Part shown: piece by piece, positions 1 to 12,800 of the stretch
Layout: each line of letters starts with the position of its first letter
Position numbering within the stretch: the first letter of the stretch is position 1
Assembly: GCA_004352715.1 (NCBI GenBank)
Contig: SCFE01000109.1
Location: forward strand, 91,479-155,478
DNA length: 64,000 nt
Source of the DNA: Hofstenia miamia
Taxonomy: Eukaryota; Xenacoelomorpha; Acoela
Direction: 5' to 3'
Notes under the pieces: generated by a model
The model's input: the letters and a program-made list of their open reading frames with translations, nothing else
Databases searched by the model: none
What the model was told of the DNA's origin: nothing
Made by a program: the position numbers and the translations under genes

Positions 1-1327
1 AACTCGGGGCTGCTAGTACTTGAAATCATGCATAATTCGCCAACTCTAAGTTAACTACAAGTGATGTAACAACAAACCATGTAATATCAACTCAAAGTAG
101 TGTATCAATGAAGCTAATCTTACAATAAGAGGAATTGGGCTGATTGAAGTTTATTCAGTATTATGAACTTTATTTTATGCGAATAATGTCAATGAAGGTC
201 TCTGGAACACTATCGGTAATGTTCGGGGCGGACGCAGGAAAAGAGACCCTAAAAATACATTTCACGGCCTTAGATTTTAAATTTTTCATTTTTTTTACAT
301 AAATTGTTTTGATTTAGCCAGTCAAAACCACTTTTGAAAACCTTAACTGGGGACATTCCACCATGCATCTTCCTTGCGTAAGCCACTGGTACCGTTTGGC
401 TGATTTCGCCTAATTTTCATATTTAAAATATCCGAAATTTTAATGAAGCTTGTTGAATATGCTTAGACTGATAATGGAAAACTCAGAACTCTAAGCTTTG
501 TAGTTGAGATAATTAAACCTATATAAATCAGCTCAATGCAAATGTATGGAAAATTTGAAAAAACTATTTTGGAAAGCATCTATTTTGGAAAGCATAAACA
601 TTGTAAAGTATATCATACTTATATTCGCATACATTTCAACATAAATATGCATACCATTTTTACTAGTGCTACATGTATTTAGTCTCAACAGAAAGCATGT
701 GATTCTAAACATTTTGAGATTTTTTTTGGTGTACTATGCGTAATTGCACATTTCTAACTTGAAACATTAGTATCGAGTAGAATTCTAAACTTGAGAAGAA
801 ACAAGAAGTCAGATTTGTTAACCCATATATTCCATTGAGCTTTGCAAAAAGATTTATAAACACCCTTTAATCATACATCAATTTATAATTTGTCTAGAAA
901 GATGATACAATACTTTTAAAAGTAGTTTAAAATACTATTTTACACACATTGTCACATGAAAAATCCAGTAAGCTTAAATTCATTCAGTAAGAACTTAAAT
1001 GACAATGAATATAATGCCCATTTTCTATGAGCCTTCAATTACAAATTACGTCTAATCAACATAACATCAATTGGTATAGGTTTAGATTTTCCGTCAAAAA
1101 CTTTAAATTCAATTAGAGATTTATTCAATTAGCATTTTAAATACTTTTAAGTAGGTCAAAACATATCTAATGTAGATTAAATTACTATAACCTCATGTTT
1201 ATATATTTAGAATTAAATATTCCTTAAAATGTTCACTATCTAAATAAATTGCAATCATACACATTTTGAATTCTATCAAGAATGTGTTATGGATCAGTTA
1301 TATGACATCCAAATTAAATTAAACTGA
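1..1327. other. AT-rich intergenic DNA, nothing recognised
   Basis: No open frame with family features, no splice-framed exon and no inverted termini were found here. Homopolymer and AT runs dominate. Confidence 0.5.
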
Positions 1328-1660
1328 TATAAGAAATCTAGAACGATTTCAGAGAAGATGCTTTCAATGGATTTGGAAGACTGGAAATTATAAAGATAGA
1401 CTTCATAAAATGCAATTACTACCATTATCTCTCTATTTACAATATCTGGATTTGATTTATTTTAACACACTCCTTAATAAAAACTTGGTCTTAGGTCACG
1501 TGTTCGCTTACTATTTAAAAACAAGAAATTAAACAGAAAAAAATCGAACAACTTCTTTTTCAACAGAATTACTATCCTTTCAAATTATTTGGATTTTAAT
1601 ACAGAAATTTATTTATTCGAATGCTTGAATATTCGTAATGATCAAATTTTTACGAAAAAC
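1328..1660 (+). pseudogene. LINE reverse transcriptase, C-terminal remnant
   Basis: Reading from about 1330, one frame gives a stretch beginning RNLERFQRRCFQWIWKTG and continuing through YKDRLHKMQLLPLSLYLQ and LDLIYFNTLLNKN. This is the thumb and C-terminal pattern of CR1/Jockey-like LINE reverse transcriptases, where the family usually shows LE.VQRR and then ..RL..L.LL.L..RR...DL....K. After about 1495 the similarity moves to another frame (RSRVRLLFKNKK, later NNFFFNRITILSNYL), which matches the family's last segment. The copy is therefore frameshifted and dead. No 5' part is visible. The family assignment is from pattern recognition only. Confidence 0.6.
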
Positions 1661-2159
1661 ATATTAGGATGAAATCTTGGCTTCGGTACTCTTCACTCTC
1701 AAAACAGGATATTTGAATTTAGCACATCTTGCTTTGCACATTTTGTTCACTTAACTACTTTCCCACACTGAAGTTCTTGATTAAGTCTTGTAAATTCTAA
1801 TTATTTAAGTAAATTATATGTATACGAATACAAAAACAAATCTAAATTAACATTCAAAGACACAACTAATTGATTATAGATACAATTAAAGAATGTTCCC
1901 TTCCGTGGTGCTTGAGTGAAACATTTCAATGTTTGTGCAGCGTTTTATTGTGCATTTCCATCCTTAAGTTTTCAAAATCCGAGCCTTCTGTTAAGAACTT
2001 TCTTGCAAGCCGTCCTGAGTGATTTGCACTGATGTTCTAAAATGTTCACAAATGAATATAGACGTAGTGATATTGTTAAATAATTAAATTCATATTTTTT
2101 CAAAACAATGTCTAATATCATAAAAGATATTAATTTAGGTCTATAAAAATATTAGCTTA

Positions 2160-2400
2160 GGATGTTTAGGTTTAGGAAACCTGGGTTTTTAACTTTAGTT
2201 TAGGGCTTTGGTCTATAGAAAAACAATTTAAGTCTTAGATTAGAAATTTAGGTTTTAGTTTAGGAAACATGGATTTTCAGACTTTGCTTAGGGTATAGTT
2301 CTATAAAAAATAAGAATACATGTATAGGTTTTTCTGACTTTGGTTTAGGGGTTTGGTGTATAAAAAATAAGAATTTCGGTTAGGGTTATGGTTAAAATTA
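2160..2400. repeat. Degenerate TTTAGG-rich tandem repeat
   Basis: Three diverged units share the order: (T)TTAGTTTAGGG-like block, a short GGTCTATA or GTTCTATA-like block, then AAAAATAAGAA. The blocks start near 2195, 2282 and 2338. Several units carry TTTAGG or TTAGGG words, but not as a regular telomeric array. It reads as an old minisatellite or a decayed interstitial array. Confidence 0.5.
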
Positions 2401-2829
2401 GGTGAAGAATAGATCCTGAAAAGTGAAGAATAATCTGGTGGAATGAAAAACTATGCAAATATTCCATATTCTATGAAAATAATGTTAGTTAGGAGAGGGG
2501 GGGGAGCAAAAAAGATCCCTTTTATTAAAAATATCTTTTCAACTGGAGTGTCTGAATTTAGTCATTAATTTGTAACCGATCCACTTTCTCAATAATTTAT
2601 TTGTGGACAGGGAATAACTGCTTTGAAAATATAATTACTAATAAGCGTTCATTTTCAACAGTTTTGTGGAATCTTTTGATATTTCATGAATTATATTACC
2701 TGTCAAATTACAGCCTGAAAAAATAACTTGTTGAAATAAGCATAAAATGCATATTCATGTTTGAAGACAATTTAGATTGGAATATTCAAAAGTTTTAATA
2801 AATATGTTTTTTAAGCATTTATTACTTAC

Positions 2830-3910
2830 ATCTGATTGATCTTCTGCGTGTTCATCAACTGCTTGGCTGAGTGATAAAAGACGATGCTTCCGACGCTTTT
2901 GACTTTCACGTTTTTTCTTCTTTGATTTTGATTTTGCAACCGGTGCCCCTGACGGGTACATTACTTGTGGATTCTATAAGAACATTTAAAAGAAAAAATC
3001 GAACTATGGATACAGTTATCTAAGGTATTAAAAAATATTTTTGTACTGCAAAAGCGCTGGCAAACTAGATTCAGAAGCGGATCCAGCATAAAGTGAAAAT
3101 TGAAATCGTGGCAGAAATGCAAAAGGACTGGGCATGGGGCTTAAGGGGTTTCTTAATTTTCATTTAGACCTGACCTGACTTAGGTCAAATTTTGAATAGT
3201 TTCAAATTGGTAATGTATGAATTCTAATAGTCAGCGGCGAAATTCTATTGTGAAAGAGAGAACTGCTTTGTAGATAAAAAAAGCATTTCATAATCATTAT
3301 AATCTATTCGTAATGACTTGTAATTTTTCTGGGAATATTTAAATCATATTTGAGTATTTCCGCAAGATATTCAAATATATGGTAAATCGACTAATAATTT
3401 AGCCTTTTTATTCATAGCAAGCAATTAGTTCCACCTGGTGTGAAGCATAGAACTCCCCGTTTTTGGAAAATCATGTTTTCTGTAGCAAAACAAAAGCTTT
3501 ATCTGTTTTTTAATTTTGCTGTCCTCTTAGTTTACTGCAAAACTAGTATTACACTTTTATCATAATTATAAAAATCCGCTTTTGAAATTTTAGATGAGTA
3601 ACTTCAGTTCTAAAAATAAAATATATTATTTTAATTTTAGTGATTAGATTTTATAATAAGTTTCTAACTACCCAACTTTGGTCTAACAAACCGAAAAATT
3701 GAAGAATTTTTTTTTGCAAGAACCAATAAATGTGCCTAAAATAAACCGAATTGGTAATAATTTGAATGGTCTCACGCAGAGATAGGTTGGTTATGTCCAT
3801 ATCTGCAGTCCCACCAAGCGCACAACTCAACTGCAGTGTTCGAGGAAGTGATGACCTTATCAATTGCTCAGGTTCTTCACAAATTGAACACCTCAATTTA
3901 CATATAACCC

Positions 3911-3951
<41 letters not shown>

Positions 3952-6507
3952 TATCACTTTTAGAATATTTGTCTCTTTGTCTCCATTTTTCTATCTCTAT
4001 ATCTAGAGGCGCCCATGAATACTACTTGAATACTACTTATGTGCTGCGGTGCGGATTGAAGAATTTGAATTTCCCCACACCCGCAAATTTTATGATCTAA
4101 TTAATCAACTTTTTGATTTCCTAATACCACATTTATACTGTTCTGGACTTGTATTAACATATTATCTTTGCTGTTTTCTATATGTACAAATGAACGTTGC
4201 ACATACTTTACTAAATCCGCCAGAGCTTAAACTTTGTTTTGCGATCATTATGAAAATAATAGAGGTTGTGCAAATTTTGTACAATTAACATAATTGTAAT
4301 GTCTTAATATAATTGAAAATGTCTATGAATCTTTTACTTAAATAGCACAATTGCATTTCAAAGTTTGTATTGTACTGCATTTTGTATATAGTAGATTTAA
4401 TAAAAGTATATAGTAGATTTAGGGGGTATTTCAAAATAGGCTCGTAGTAAAAAGCATACAATGAAACTAAATGTCTGATCATAAAATTTACATGATGTTT
4501 AATAAAAATAAGTCGTAGTGCTAAAATGCTAGCACAGTACTTTTATAATTATAGTGTGTGAACATATAGGGCCGGATCCTCTATTTCACCTAATGCTTAC
4601 GAAAGTTCTCTAAGCACAAATTACTGATGTTATATTCAGTGTAATGTATGTAGTGCAATAATGCTAAAAATGTTTTCAAATAGTAGATTTTATGGGATAA
4701 CCCATGCTAAATTATATCATTTAAGTGTCAACATATTGTAGACAAAGTCTAATAAAAGATGCACTCCCTGTAGTTTTATGAATATGTAAATCTTGCATAT
4801 CACACTTACATAATTGTATTCAGGCTCCTATAAAATAACCATTTGAAAAGAAACAACCATGTTGAAAAATTAGAGGAAATGTGATGCTAAAAATATTTTA
4901 ACAGATGTCTTTATAAGGGTTGGCGAATTTTGCCACCTTCTAAAATTACACTGAATCCTTGCCCTTATTCACAATACAATACAATCTAAATGAATTTTCC
5001 AAAGAAATTTCCTTGTTTGCCGAAGAATTAATGTTCTCCATACAGAACAAGTATGCCATAAATATTCATTAAATTTAGCGCCCAATATCCTTCACGATTT
5101 AATAACATTTCTGTCGATCGGGTGTCAGACAATGTATTTTGCCATATGTTATGTAATAAGCACTTAGCTTTTTTAAACAAAATTTTCACATCATAACTGA
5201 AATTGCATTCCTCTGACGCATTGAAAATCTGTAGAACAAAAAGCAATATTTCTAGAATTTTCTGCTACATTATAAAGATTGCACTCGAAATTCAACAAAA
5301 TACAGGGTCTAGGTATATATTCATTATTACCAATCACACTAAAATGAATATAATATATATGTATATATAGAGTACATTATTCACAACTCGTCTTCAGTGT
5401 GAAGAGTGTGCTGTCCAATTTGATATTTGACGTCTTTCCAAATATTTTCGATAATGTTACGGTCTGAAGATTGGCCAGGCCAATCTCATTTCTTTTGAGG
5501 TATGACATGGAGCACTATCCTGTTGATATGTTGATCACTTGTAAGGAGTGGCAAGAGTTCCTTTTCTAAAACCCGAGCATATTAAGAGCTTAAGAGAGTA
5601 CCAGGATGTGAACAATCTTGCGAAACCACACTTCCATATTGCACCCCATACCATTACAGACTTCCCTCCATAATTCATGGTCCCCTGAGTAAGTTAAAGC
5701 AAGAAACTGAACTTCTGCACAGCTGGTTTCTTTATAAATATTCCTTTCGATGAGTATAGCTCAAATCTTGACTCATTTAAAAACATAACATTAGACCAAT
5801 GTTCAGATGAATTGTCTCTCATTAAATTGGCTTTCCTGATCAGGCGTAATCTTTGCTTTGAGGTTAAGAATAGCTTTCTGGGATGCTTTGCACAGTTCTT
5901 TGCTGTCACGAAGTGACCATTAGCCCATTCCTTGCAAAATTCCTCTGAAGGATTCCTGGGATTTCGTTTTGAAAGGCACATAAGAGCTAATTGGAGGTCT
6001 TCTTTGGTCTTCCGGAATTTGGCTGGCGCAATGATGTTTTCAGAAGTGAAACGTCTGATGATATCCCCGACAGTACTTCGAGGTCGCTCTACAATTCGAG
6101 CTATATTACGGTGACTCATCACTTCCAAATGTTTGAAGATAATCAACTCGCGGATGGCAAGATGCACGTAATCAGGCATCATATATGGCTAGGAAAGACT
6201 GGTATTAGACAATTTCAATATAAATAGACTGAAAAAAGCTCAACCAATGAAATTTTTTACAGATTCTTTGATTTGGCCTGAAGTGGCCGAGTACATTTTT
6301 CCAAGAAAAGATTAGCTAACTACAAGCATTGTAGTATTCTTCCTTGAGATTTAAAGTGAACAGTGAAAATTATGTCTCAACATTGATGAATTCCTCTTTC
6401 TGCAACCCCAAATCTAATTAAAAAATAACTATGACATTCTTGGCGTCAATTTCTTAGAAAAATTTATGACAAATCATGGATGGCCGAATTCTTTTTTCCA
6501 GTACTGG

Positions 6508-6538
<31 letters not shown>

Positions 6539-6779
6539 NNNNNNNNNNNNNNNNNNNNNNNNNNNNNNNNNNNNNNNNNNNNNNNNNNNNNNNNNNNNNN
6601 NNNNNNNNNNNNNNNNNNNNNNNNNNNNNNNNNNNNNNNNNNNNNNNNNNNNNNNNNNNNNNNNNNNNNNNNNNNNNNNNNNNNNNNNNNNNNNNNNNNN
6701 NNNNNNNNNNNNNNNNNNNNNNNNNNNNNNNNNNNNNNNNNNNNNNNNNNNNNNNNNNNNNNNNNNNNNNNNNNNNCAT

Positions 6780-6814
<35 letters not shown>

Positions 6815-9800
6815 TTTAATTAAGAAAATGTTTTCAAGACATTTAAAATTAAAACGCAAATGTTTGACTCGGGTTAACTAACCAGTTTCGCTTACTACTC
6901 GAGTCGACTTGATGTATAATAGTATTATAAACAGCTGTAAATTGTACACGAGTGTAATGACGCATAGAACAGTAATATATGTATAAAAATTGACTCATGA
7001 ATGTTTAAACATTTGGATTGCATCTGTGTAAATGAGTGGACAGAAACTTAAGTGAAATAACTAATGGGCAATTGAAATTCATTATATTGAAAAATAAAGA
7101 ATTATAATACAAAAATAGAAAAGCAAAGTTCGTTTGAAATTTTTCTCCATGAAGCGAAGTACTTAAACTTTTTATATAATTAGATGATAAAGCGGCAATA
7201 ACTAAAATAAGTAAGCAAAAATTATTGTAATACCATGTGTCACGCAATTAAAGTCGGATATCATTCGCTCATAAATGCACACCAATGAATTGTTAAATAA
7301 ATATTCATCAATTAAAATTGTCTGTATATAAATGGTATTTAAGCTCTGTATGAATAACCATAAATAATTTTTATTGTAGTCAATAACATGGATCCAAAGA
7401 TTATTGCTTCATTGATTCGAAATTACTACATTTGTGGGGAATCTGCTACTGCAGCAATTCGAAAATAATCTTATCAAGACAACAAATTAAAATCTGCTAT
7501 ATGTTCTGAGAAATATCTTAGTGATTGTGTCAAAAGATTCGAGAAAACTGCAAATGCAAATCTCCAAGAACCTAGGGGTCGCGCATCAGATGTTTGTGAA
7601 AATACAGAGATAATTGAAAAGGCAAAAGTTGCTAAATCCACTGTTGAAATTAGAAAATAATGGTTCCAATTTTTGTGATTGATGATGGTACCATTGATCG
7701 CATTAAATATCTAAGGATTTTACAAAATCATCTTGTTCCGTTTTTAAAAGGTCATCGTTTGTGCTTTCGATCAGTGTTCCAACAAGATGGTGCTCCACCA
7801 CACATTCATAAAAATGTTCGCAATTCTTTATCTGAAACATTTGGAGATGCAAATGTAATAAGCAGATTTTATACACATCAGTGGCCCCAGGTTCACCAGA
7901 TCTGTCCCAAGTAGATTTCTGGTATTGGGGTCAAATAAAAAACGAGTATATCAAAATGGATTGCCAAATTTCAAAGCTAATCTCATTCAAAAAAACAAGA
8001 ATGCAGCAGATCAAATTTCATTAGAAAATGTAGTGTCAGCAAACAACAATTTCCTTGATCGCCTTGCAATTCTTTTGCTTAGAATGGAAGACATTTTGAA
8101 CACATGTTATAATTTACATGTCACTAAATGTTACTTTTTCAATGTCATTTTGTTTTCGTTTGCATTAATAAAGTTGTTGACTGTTTTTAGTTTTCGACGT
8201 TTATTCTGTGACACCCTGTATATAAACTAAAGTTGTATATTTCTTCACAAATATACTAAAATAGCCTTTTTAAATAATTTTTTGTTGCCTTTATATAGAA
8301 ACATTAAAAATTTTTAACAAAACGAACACTCACTATGCATATAGTTTCACTTCTTCAGGCGCACTGAATAGTTTTTAAATATTTGGAATAAATTTGATTG
8401 GCTATACAACTAAAATAGCAAAATGAAGAAATTACTTCAATAATTGGCAAAAATTTCAAATAGTTTTTGTATTTGTCTAAGGTCTACTGTAATCACGATC
8501 TGTAGAGTGGTAGTAATATAAACAAAAATGAACCCACAAATAATTTCACCACATGCCAGCATTTGATATAATAAGCCACTTTGAGCAACCAAATAGAATA
8601 ATTAACTATTTTACATATCTCTGTGCTTTTTGAAAAAATTGAACTTTGAAAATTGAAAAAACTACATTCAAGTATGAGGCTCTTACCAATAAACAATCAT
8701 TTTTCTACTTTCAAAATTAATGATTTGACTTCACAAAAATCACAGAATATAGACTCACACCAGTAGAAATGTAGATCAAACTTTTCTACTTTGAGATGCA
8801 ACAGCTTTAGAAATTGAATAGAATCGTCTTTGCTGATGAAACCTTCAAATTTGTGCGTTGAACATTTTTTTCAATTTGAAGTCAATGGAATGCTTGTAGG
8901 TTCACAAGGCCCAATGGAATTTTTGAATTCTCTGTATTGCATACTTGGGCAGAATTTTACCGATTCTCCACTTGCAAGGGTATTTATTGCTTTGTTAGTT
9001 TTTGTACTGCAAATTTCTGGCTATGATTAAAGTAGGCATTGATGACTCTTAATCTATAACATTGATGGCATTGCCAGCCTCAAATTTTAAGGAATGTTAA
9101 CAACATATGATAGACAACATCAATAACTTAGAGATGGTAGTAGGAAATAATTCTCTCCACTTTCCCTCAGTACGCAGCAATGGGTCTGAAGCTGATATAT
9201 TGGAAATGTTTTTAAATTAAAATTCATTTAAGAAGTGAATTGTGCAAACCTACAATATAACAACTACAAAGTAAAAAACTTTTATAAATGTTAAAATATC
9301 TTTGACTAGACTTTTTCAAAAAAAATGGAAGAAAATTGCATCTATTTGTTTGTCAAATTCAAGGCATCATGTGATTAGAAGGCACAATATAGTTTTCTCA
9401 TCAATTGCTGCAGATAAATTCTAAGAAATTCTATCCTCCATAAGTTTGACTGTAAAATGTTATTGTATATCAGCAACTAGAGTACTTAGGGGTACTGATG
9501 ATGCACATCTTACCACAGGCCCAACTTTTATTCAACTCACAGAGAAATTTCTCCATTAAGTGATGACTAGGACAAGAAGCCTTTCTGTGTGTTTTTGGGG
9601 AGCATGAATAATCCATGGAATAGTTAAAAATTAATGAAGTCCATTTTTAAGGTGTTTGGTCAATAAGGTCAATTTTGCAATTCAAAATGCACTGAAAATG
9701 AAATTGTTGACAATTTCAATAACGATGGTTCTGTTATTGTCAGAAAATCTAAAGAAGCAGTCCATGCTCCTAACTTAGAAATGCAGCTCTTAGCCGCAAA

Positions 9801-12800
9801 CGAAATTACGGGACCTTGGTGCAGTTTACAAAAAAATTGAATTGACGTGTTAGAGTATAAAGGATACCTGGAATGACATGAATTTGCTTGTTAACGGCGG
9901 CTTAAAGGAAGACCGTTGTAATATAGGTGGCTTATCTGGAAAAGCAATACTAGAATTATTCAATTAGGCAACGAAGACATTTCTCTTTCTTTACATTGTC
10001 TACTCCAAAATTGTCCAACAACAAATCTGACTGTAGAAAGATGTTTTTCTATCCTGAGAGCTAAGAAAAAATTTTTTGCAAGAAAAATTTTTTTCTTATT
10101 TAATGCTTAAACTACAATGTACACTAAAACTTCAATTTAGAACATAGTCAATTAAGTCAATTTTTTTTCAAATTTTGCATCAATTTTTGCTTAGTTTTTA
10201 CGTCAATATGACTTGCCTTAGTGATGACAAATTTTATTGAAAATATTAAACGCAATATTATAGAGCCGAGCATTTTCTTTGTGTTGGAGAGGGGAACGCG
10301 ATCAAGAAGGGGAGCAAAAATGCAAACATATATAAAATACCAAATTCATAATATGGAATTTTTGTAAAAACCTCTTACCAAAAAATCTCAATCCCAAAAT
10401 GATATTTTATGCACCTCAAGTTTAGTATTTATCCGCACATTACCAAGGCGTTGAAAGCTTCCTTACTATCAATCTGTACATCTGCAAACCCTTAATAAGA
10501 AATAAAATTGAGGTCTTGTATAATGAACATATTTTTGAGTTGAATAATTTCATGATTACATTTATCAAAATATTATTTATTAAGTACATTAAATTTGCAC
10601 ATAGTTAAAATTCCAAATTATATTTACTCTATTATGTCTACTCTAATCAAATCATGAGAAAACTTACTTGAATGGATATCTAAAAACTCTCCCTTAAATT
10701 ATCAGTAAAAGATCGAGTAGTGACACCATCAGCAATAATACCAGAGATGAACACAAGATCAATTTCTTAGGCCGTTTTTGAAAGCGTACTTCGAATTTTA
10801 ATTTAATAGTTGAAGGCAATTGAAACCAGATTTGAAATTTATAACTGGTACATGTGAGCTGAATCATTCGCGTTTCATTTGGTAAAGTATAAATACATAT
10901 TTAATATACTATTGATAAAAAGTATTTATATTATATAATTAGCTATTTATGACTTTGAAATCTTCAATTTTCATTGAAAAAAAATTATAGATTTTCACTT
11001 AAATGTTAGTTTCAATTATGCAAACAGCAATTATTTAAATTACACTAGTGTTATATTAAATGACTCATATAATTTTATTAAATTATGAATTGGTTGAAAC
11101 CTATGGGATTGAGAGCATGTTTGACATGCAACTCACATTGATGCATAACATGCAGTATTCCCTTCTTGGTAATCTTACTTTTGCACAGTTTTATAGAGAA
11201 TTTAAATTGTATGTTTTGTTGAAAAGACTGAAATAAAAAGTTTGCGAAAGGAGCAATGCATCATATTATTATATTTGATTTCCCCCATAATTATAGACGT
11301 GTTTATCGATTGCATAGATGTTCTGTTGGTTTTTACACTCAATTGAATCCAATGACGCACATTAACTAAGCATAACAACATCGTTTTCAAGTTTGGAAAT
11401 GATCGATTCAATTCAAATCATCATCTAAGGGAATTGAAAATGATTAAAAGCTAAAAATTGGCCTCTTTTCTTGTTGAAACCTAAAAAGCACACCTCAATT
11501 CAATTATAAATACGTAAAAACTTGCAAAATGGGTAAATATATTGCCCAACAAACCAATCACACAATAAATGTTCGAAATTAAGAAAACTACTCTGAATAA
11601 AATTTCGAAGCCATTGACACGGGAAGCTTGGAATTTAAAAGACAAATGAATTTCTTCTTTTCCCGTTAATTTTTAAAAATTTTGACTAGTCATTCAATCC
11701 GACCAGAATTGGAAGTGGGCCGGGTCGACCCTTTGGGCAAGGTGGGACGGGTATGGGGCAAGATTTTTCCAAAGAAGGTACCCATGGGGCAAAAATGGGG
11801 TAGAATGATTGAGTTGAGAAAAACTGAACTAAAGAACTGCCAATTTTAGAGATTGTAAAAGTAAATTTTTTACATCACAGTTCCCTACTTGATAAAATTA
11901 TGATTGACTTGGAAATTTTGAAAAATCTATTAATATGTAGTTACACCTCTTAGTGAAATTGGGCTCCATTCAATAATACCAACAAGATCTTTTTGATCTG
12001 ATTTGTCATCAATAGGCTTTGCATAAATGTATTCCATAAAATATTAGCATTATAAAGTTAAAATTTGATATTTGACTACTAATAATAATACTAATATATA
12101 TTGTTATTAGATTCTTATTGGTAGTAATAGTAGAAATGGCATTGGAAAAAATGATTCTGTTTTTTCTAGGCAGTAAGGATTAAAAATATTTGTCAGTGGT
12201 GGTGTGGTGTAGTGCTATGAAAATTGTCATCGAACAAATATGAGGCAATAAGATATCACAACTAGTTTTTGGAGCGAGATTTTTTTGAGTGGGATAATTT
12301 GGAGCTGTAAAACATAAAGCTTGGGGAAATATGGGGCAGATGTCAACAAGTGGAAATGTGGCAGGGTAAAGAGTCTGTGGAGCGGGGCAGGGCAGGTCAC
12401 AAAAATCTGCCCCACCTCCATCTCTGAATCCACTCGAGTTTTCTTTAATAAGAACTAAAGATCTGATTTTGTCAGGTCATGTTGTGAATCTTTAACGACT
12501 TTATTATGGATGGCAGAATTGGGTTTCTAGTGAATCATCTAGTCTGATGGGACATACTAAGCATAAGCATATCCATTAGTAAGTGTGGGACTACTACAAT
12601 AAATTAAACTGGAACCACGGATTTCTAGATAATTATTGATATTTTTTTTACGAAATTTTATATTAAGAAAAATTTTGCCGAAGCACAATATGGGTACAAC
12701 CTTGAACGGAATTCGAAATTGGTTAATTTTCTACAATTTAGAAAAGCCATTTTACTCGCACTATACAAGCACTGATTTATGAATTTCTTAAAATTCAATT

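Noticed and set aside
2160-2400. Interstitial telomere
   Set aside because: TTAGGG or TTTAGG words are scattered, not tandem, and are embedded in longer diverged units.
3651-3896. 81-codon minus-strand frame beginning CSICEEPEQL, as a zinc-finger gene
   Set aside because: Only a single C..C pair, with no partner cysteines or histidines and no framed splice sites.
6464-6881. Several open frames reading YIYIYI and runs of X
   Set aside because: They are products of (TA)n and of n gaps. The same applies to frames at 15.3-15.7, 37.2-38.2, 44.8-45.5, 48.1-48.4 and 50.6-51.9 kb, except for the transposon parts described.
8830-9030. 66-codon frame and neighbouring VFADETFKFV as a MULE transposase
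   Set aside because: Only one short string resembles the family. The following motifs are absent.
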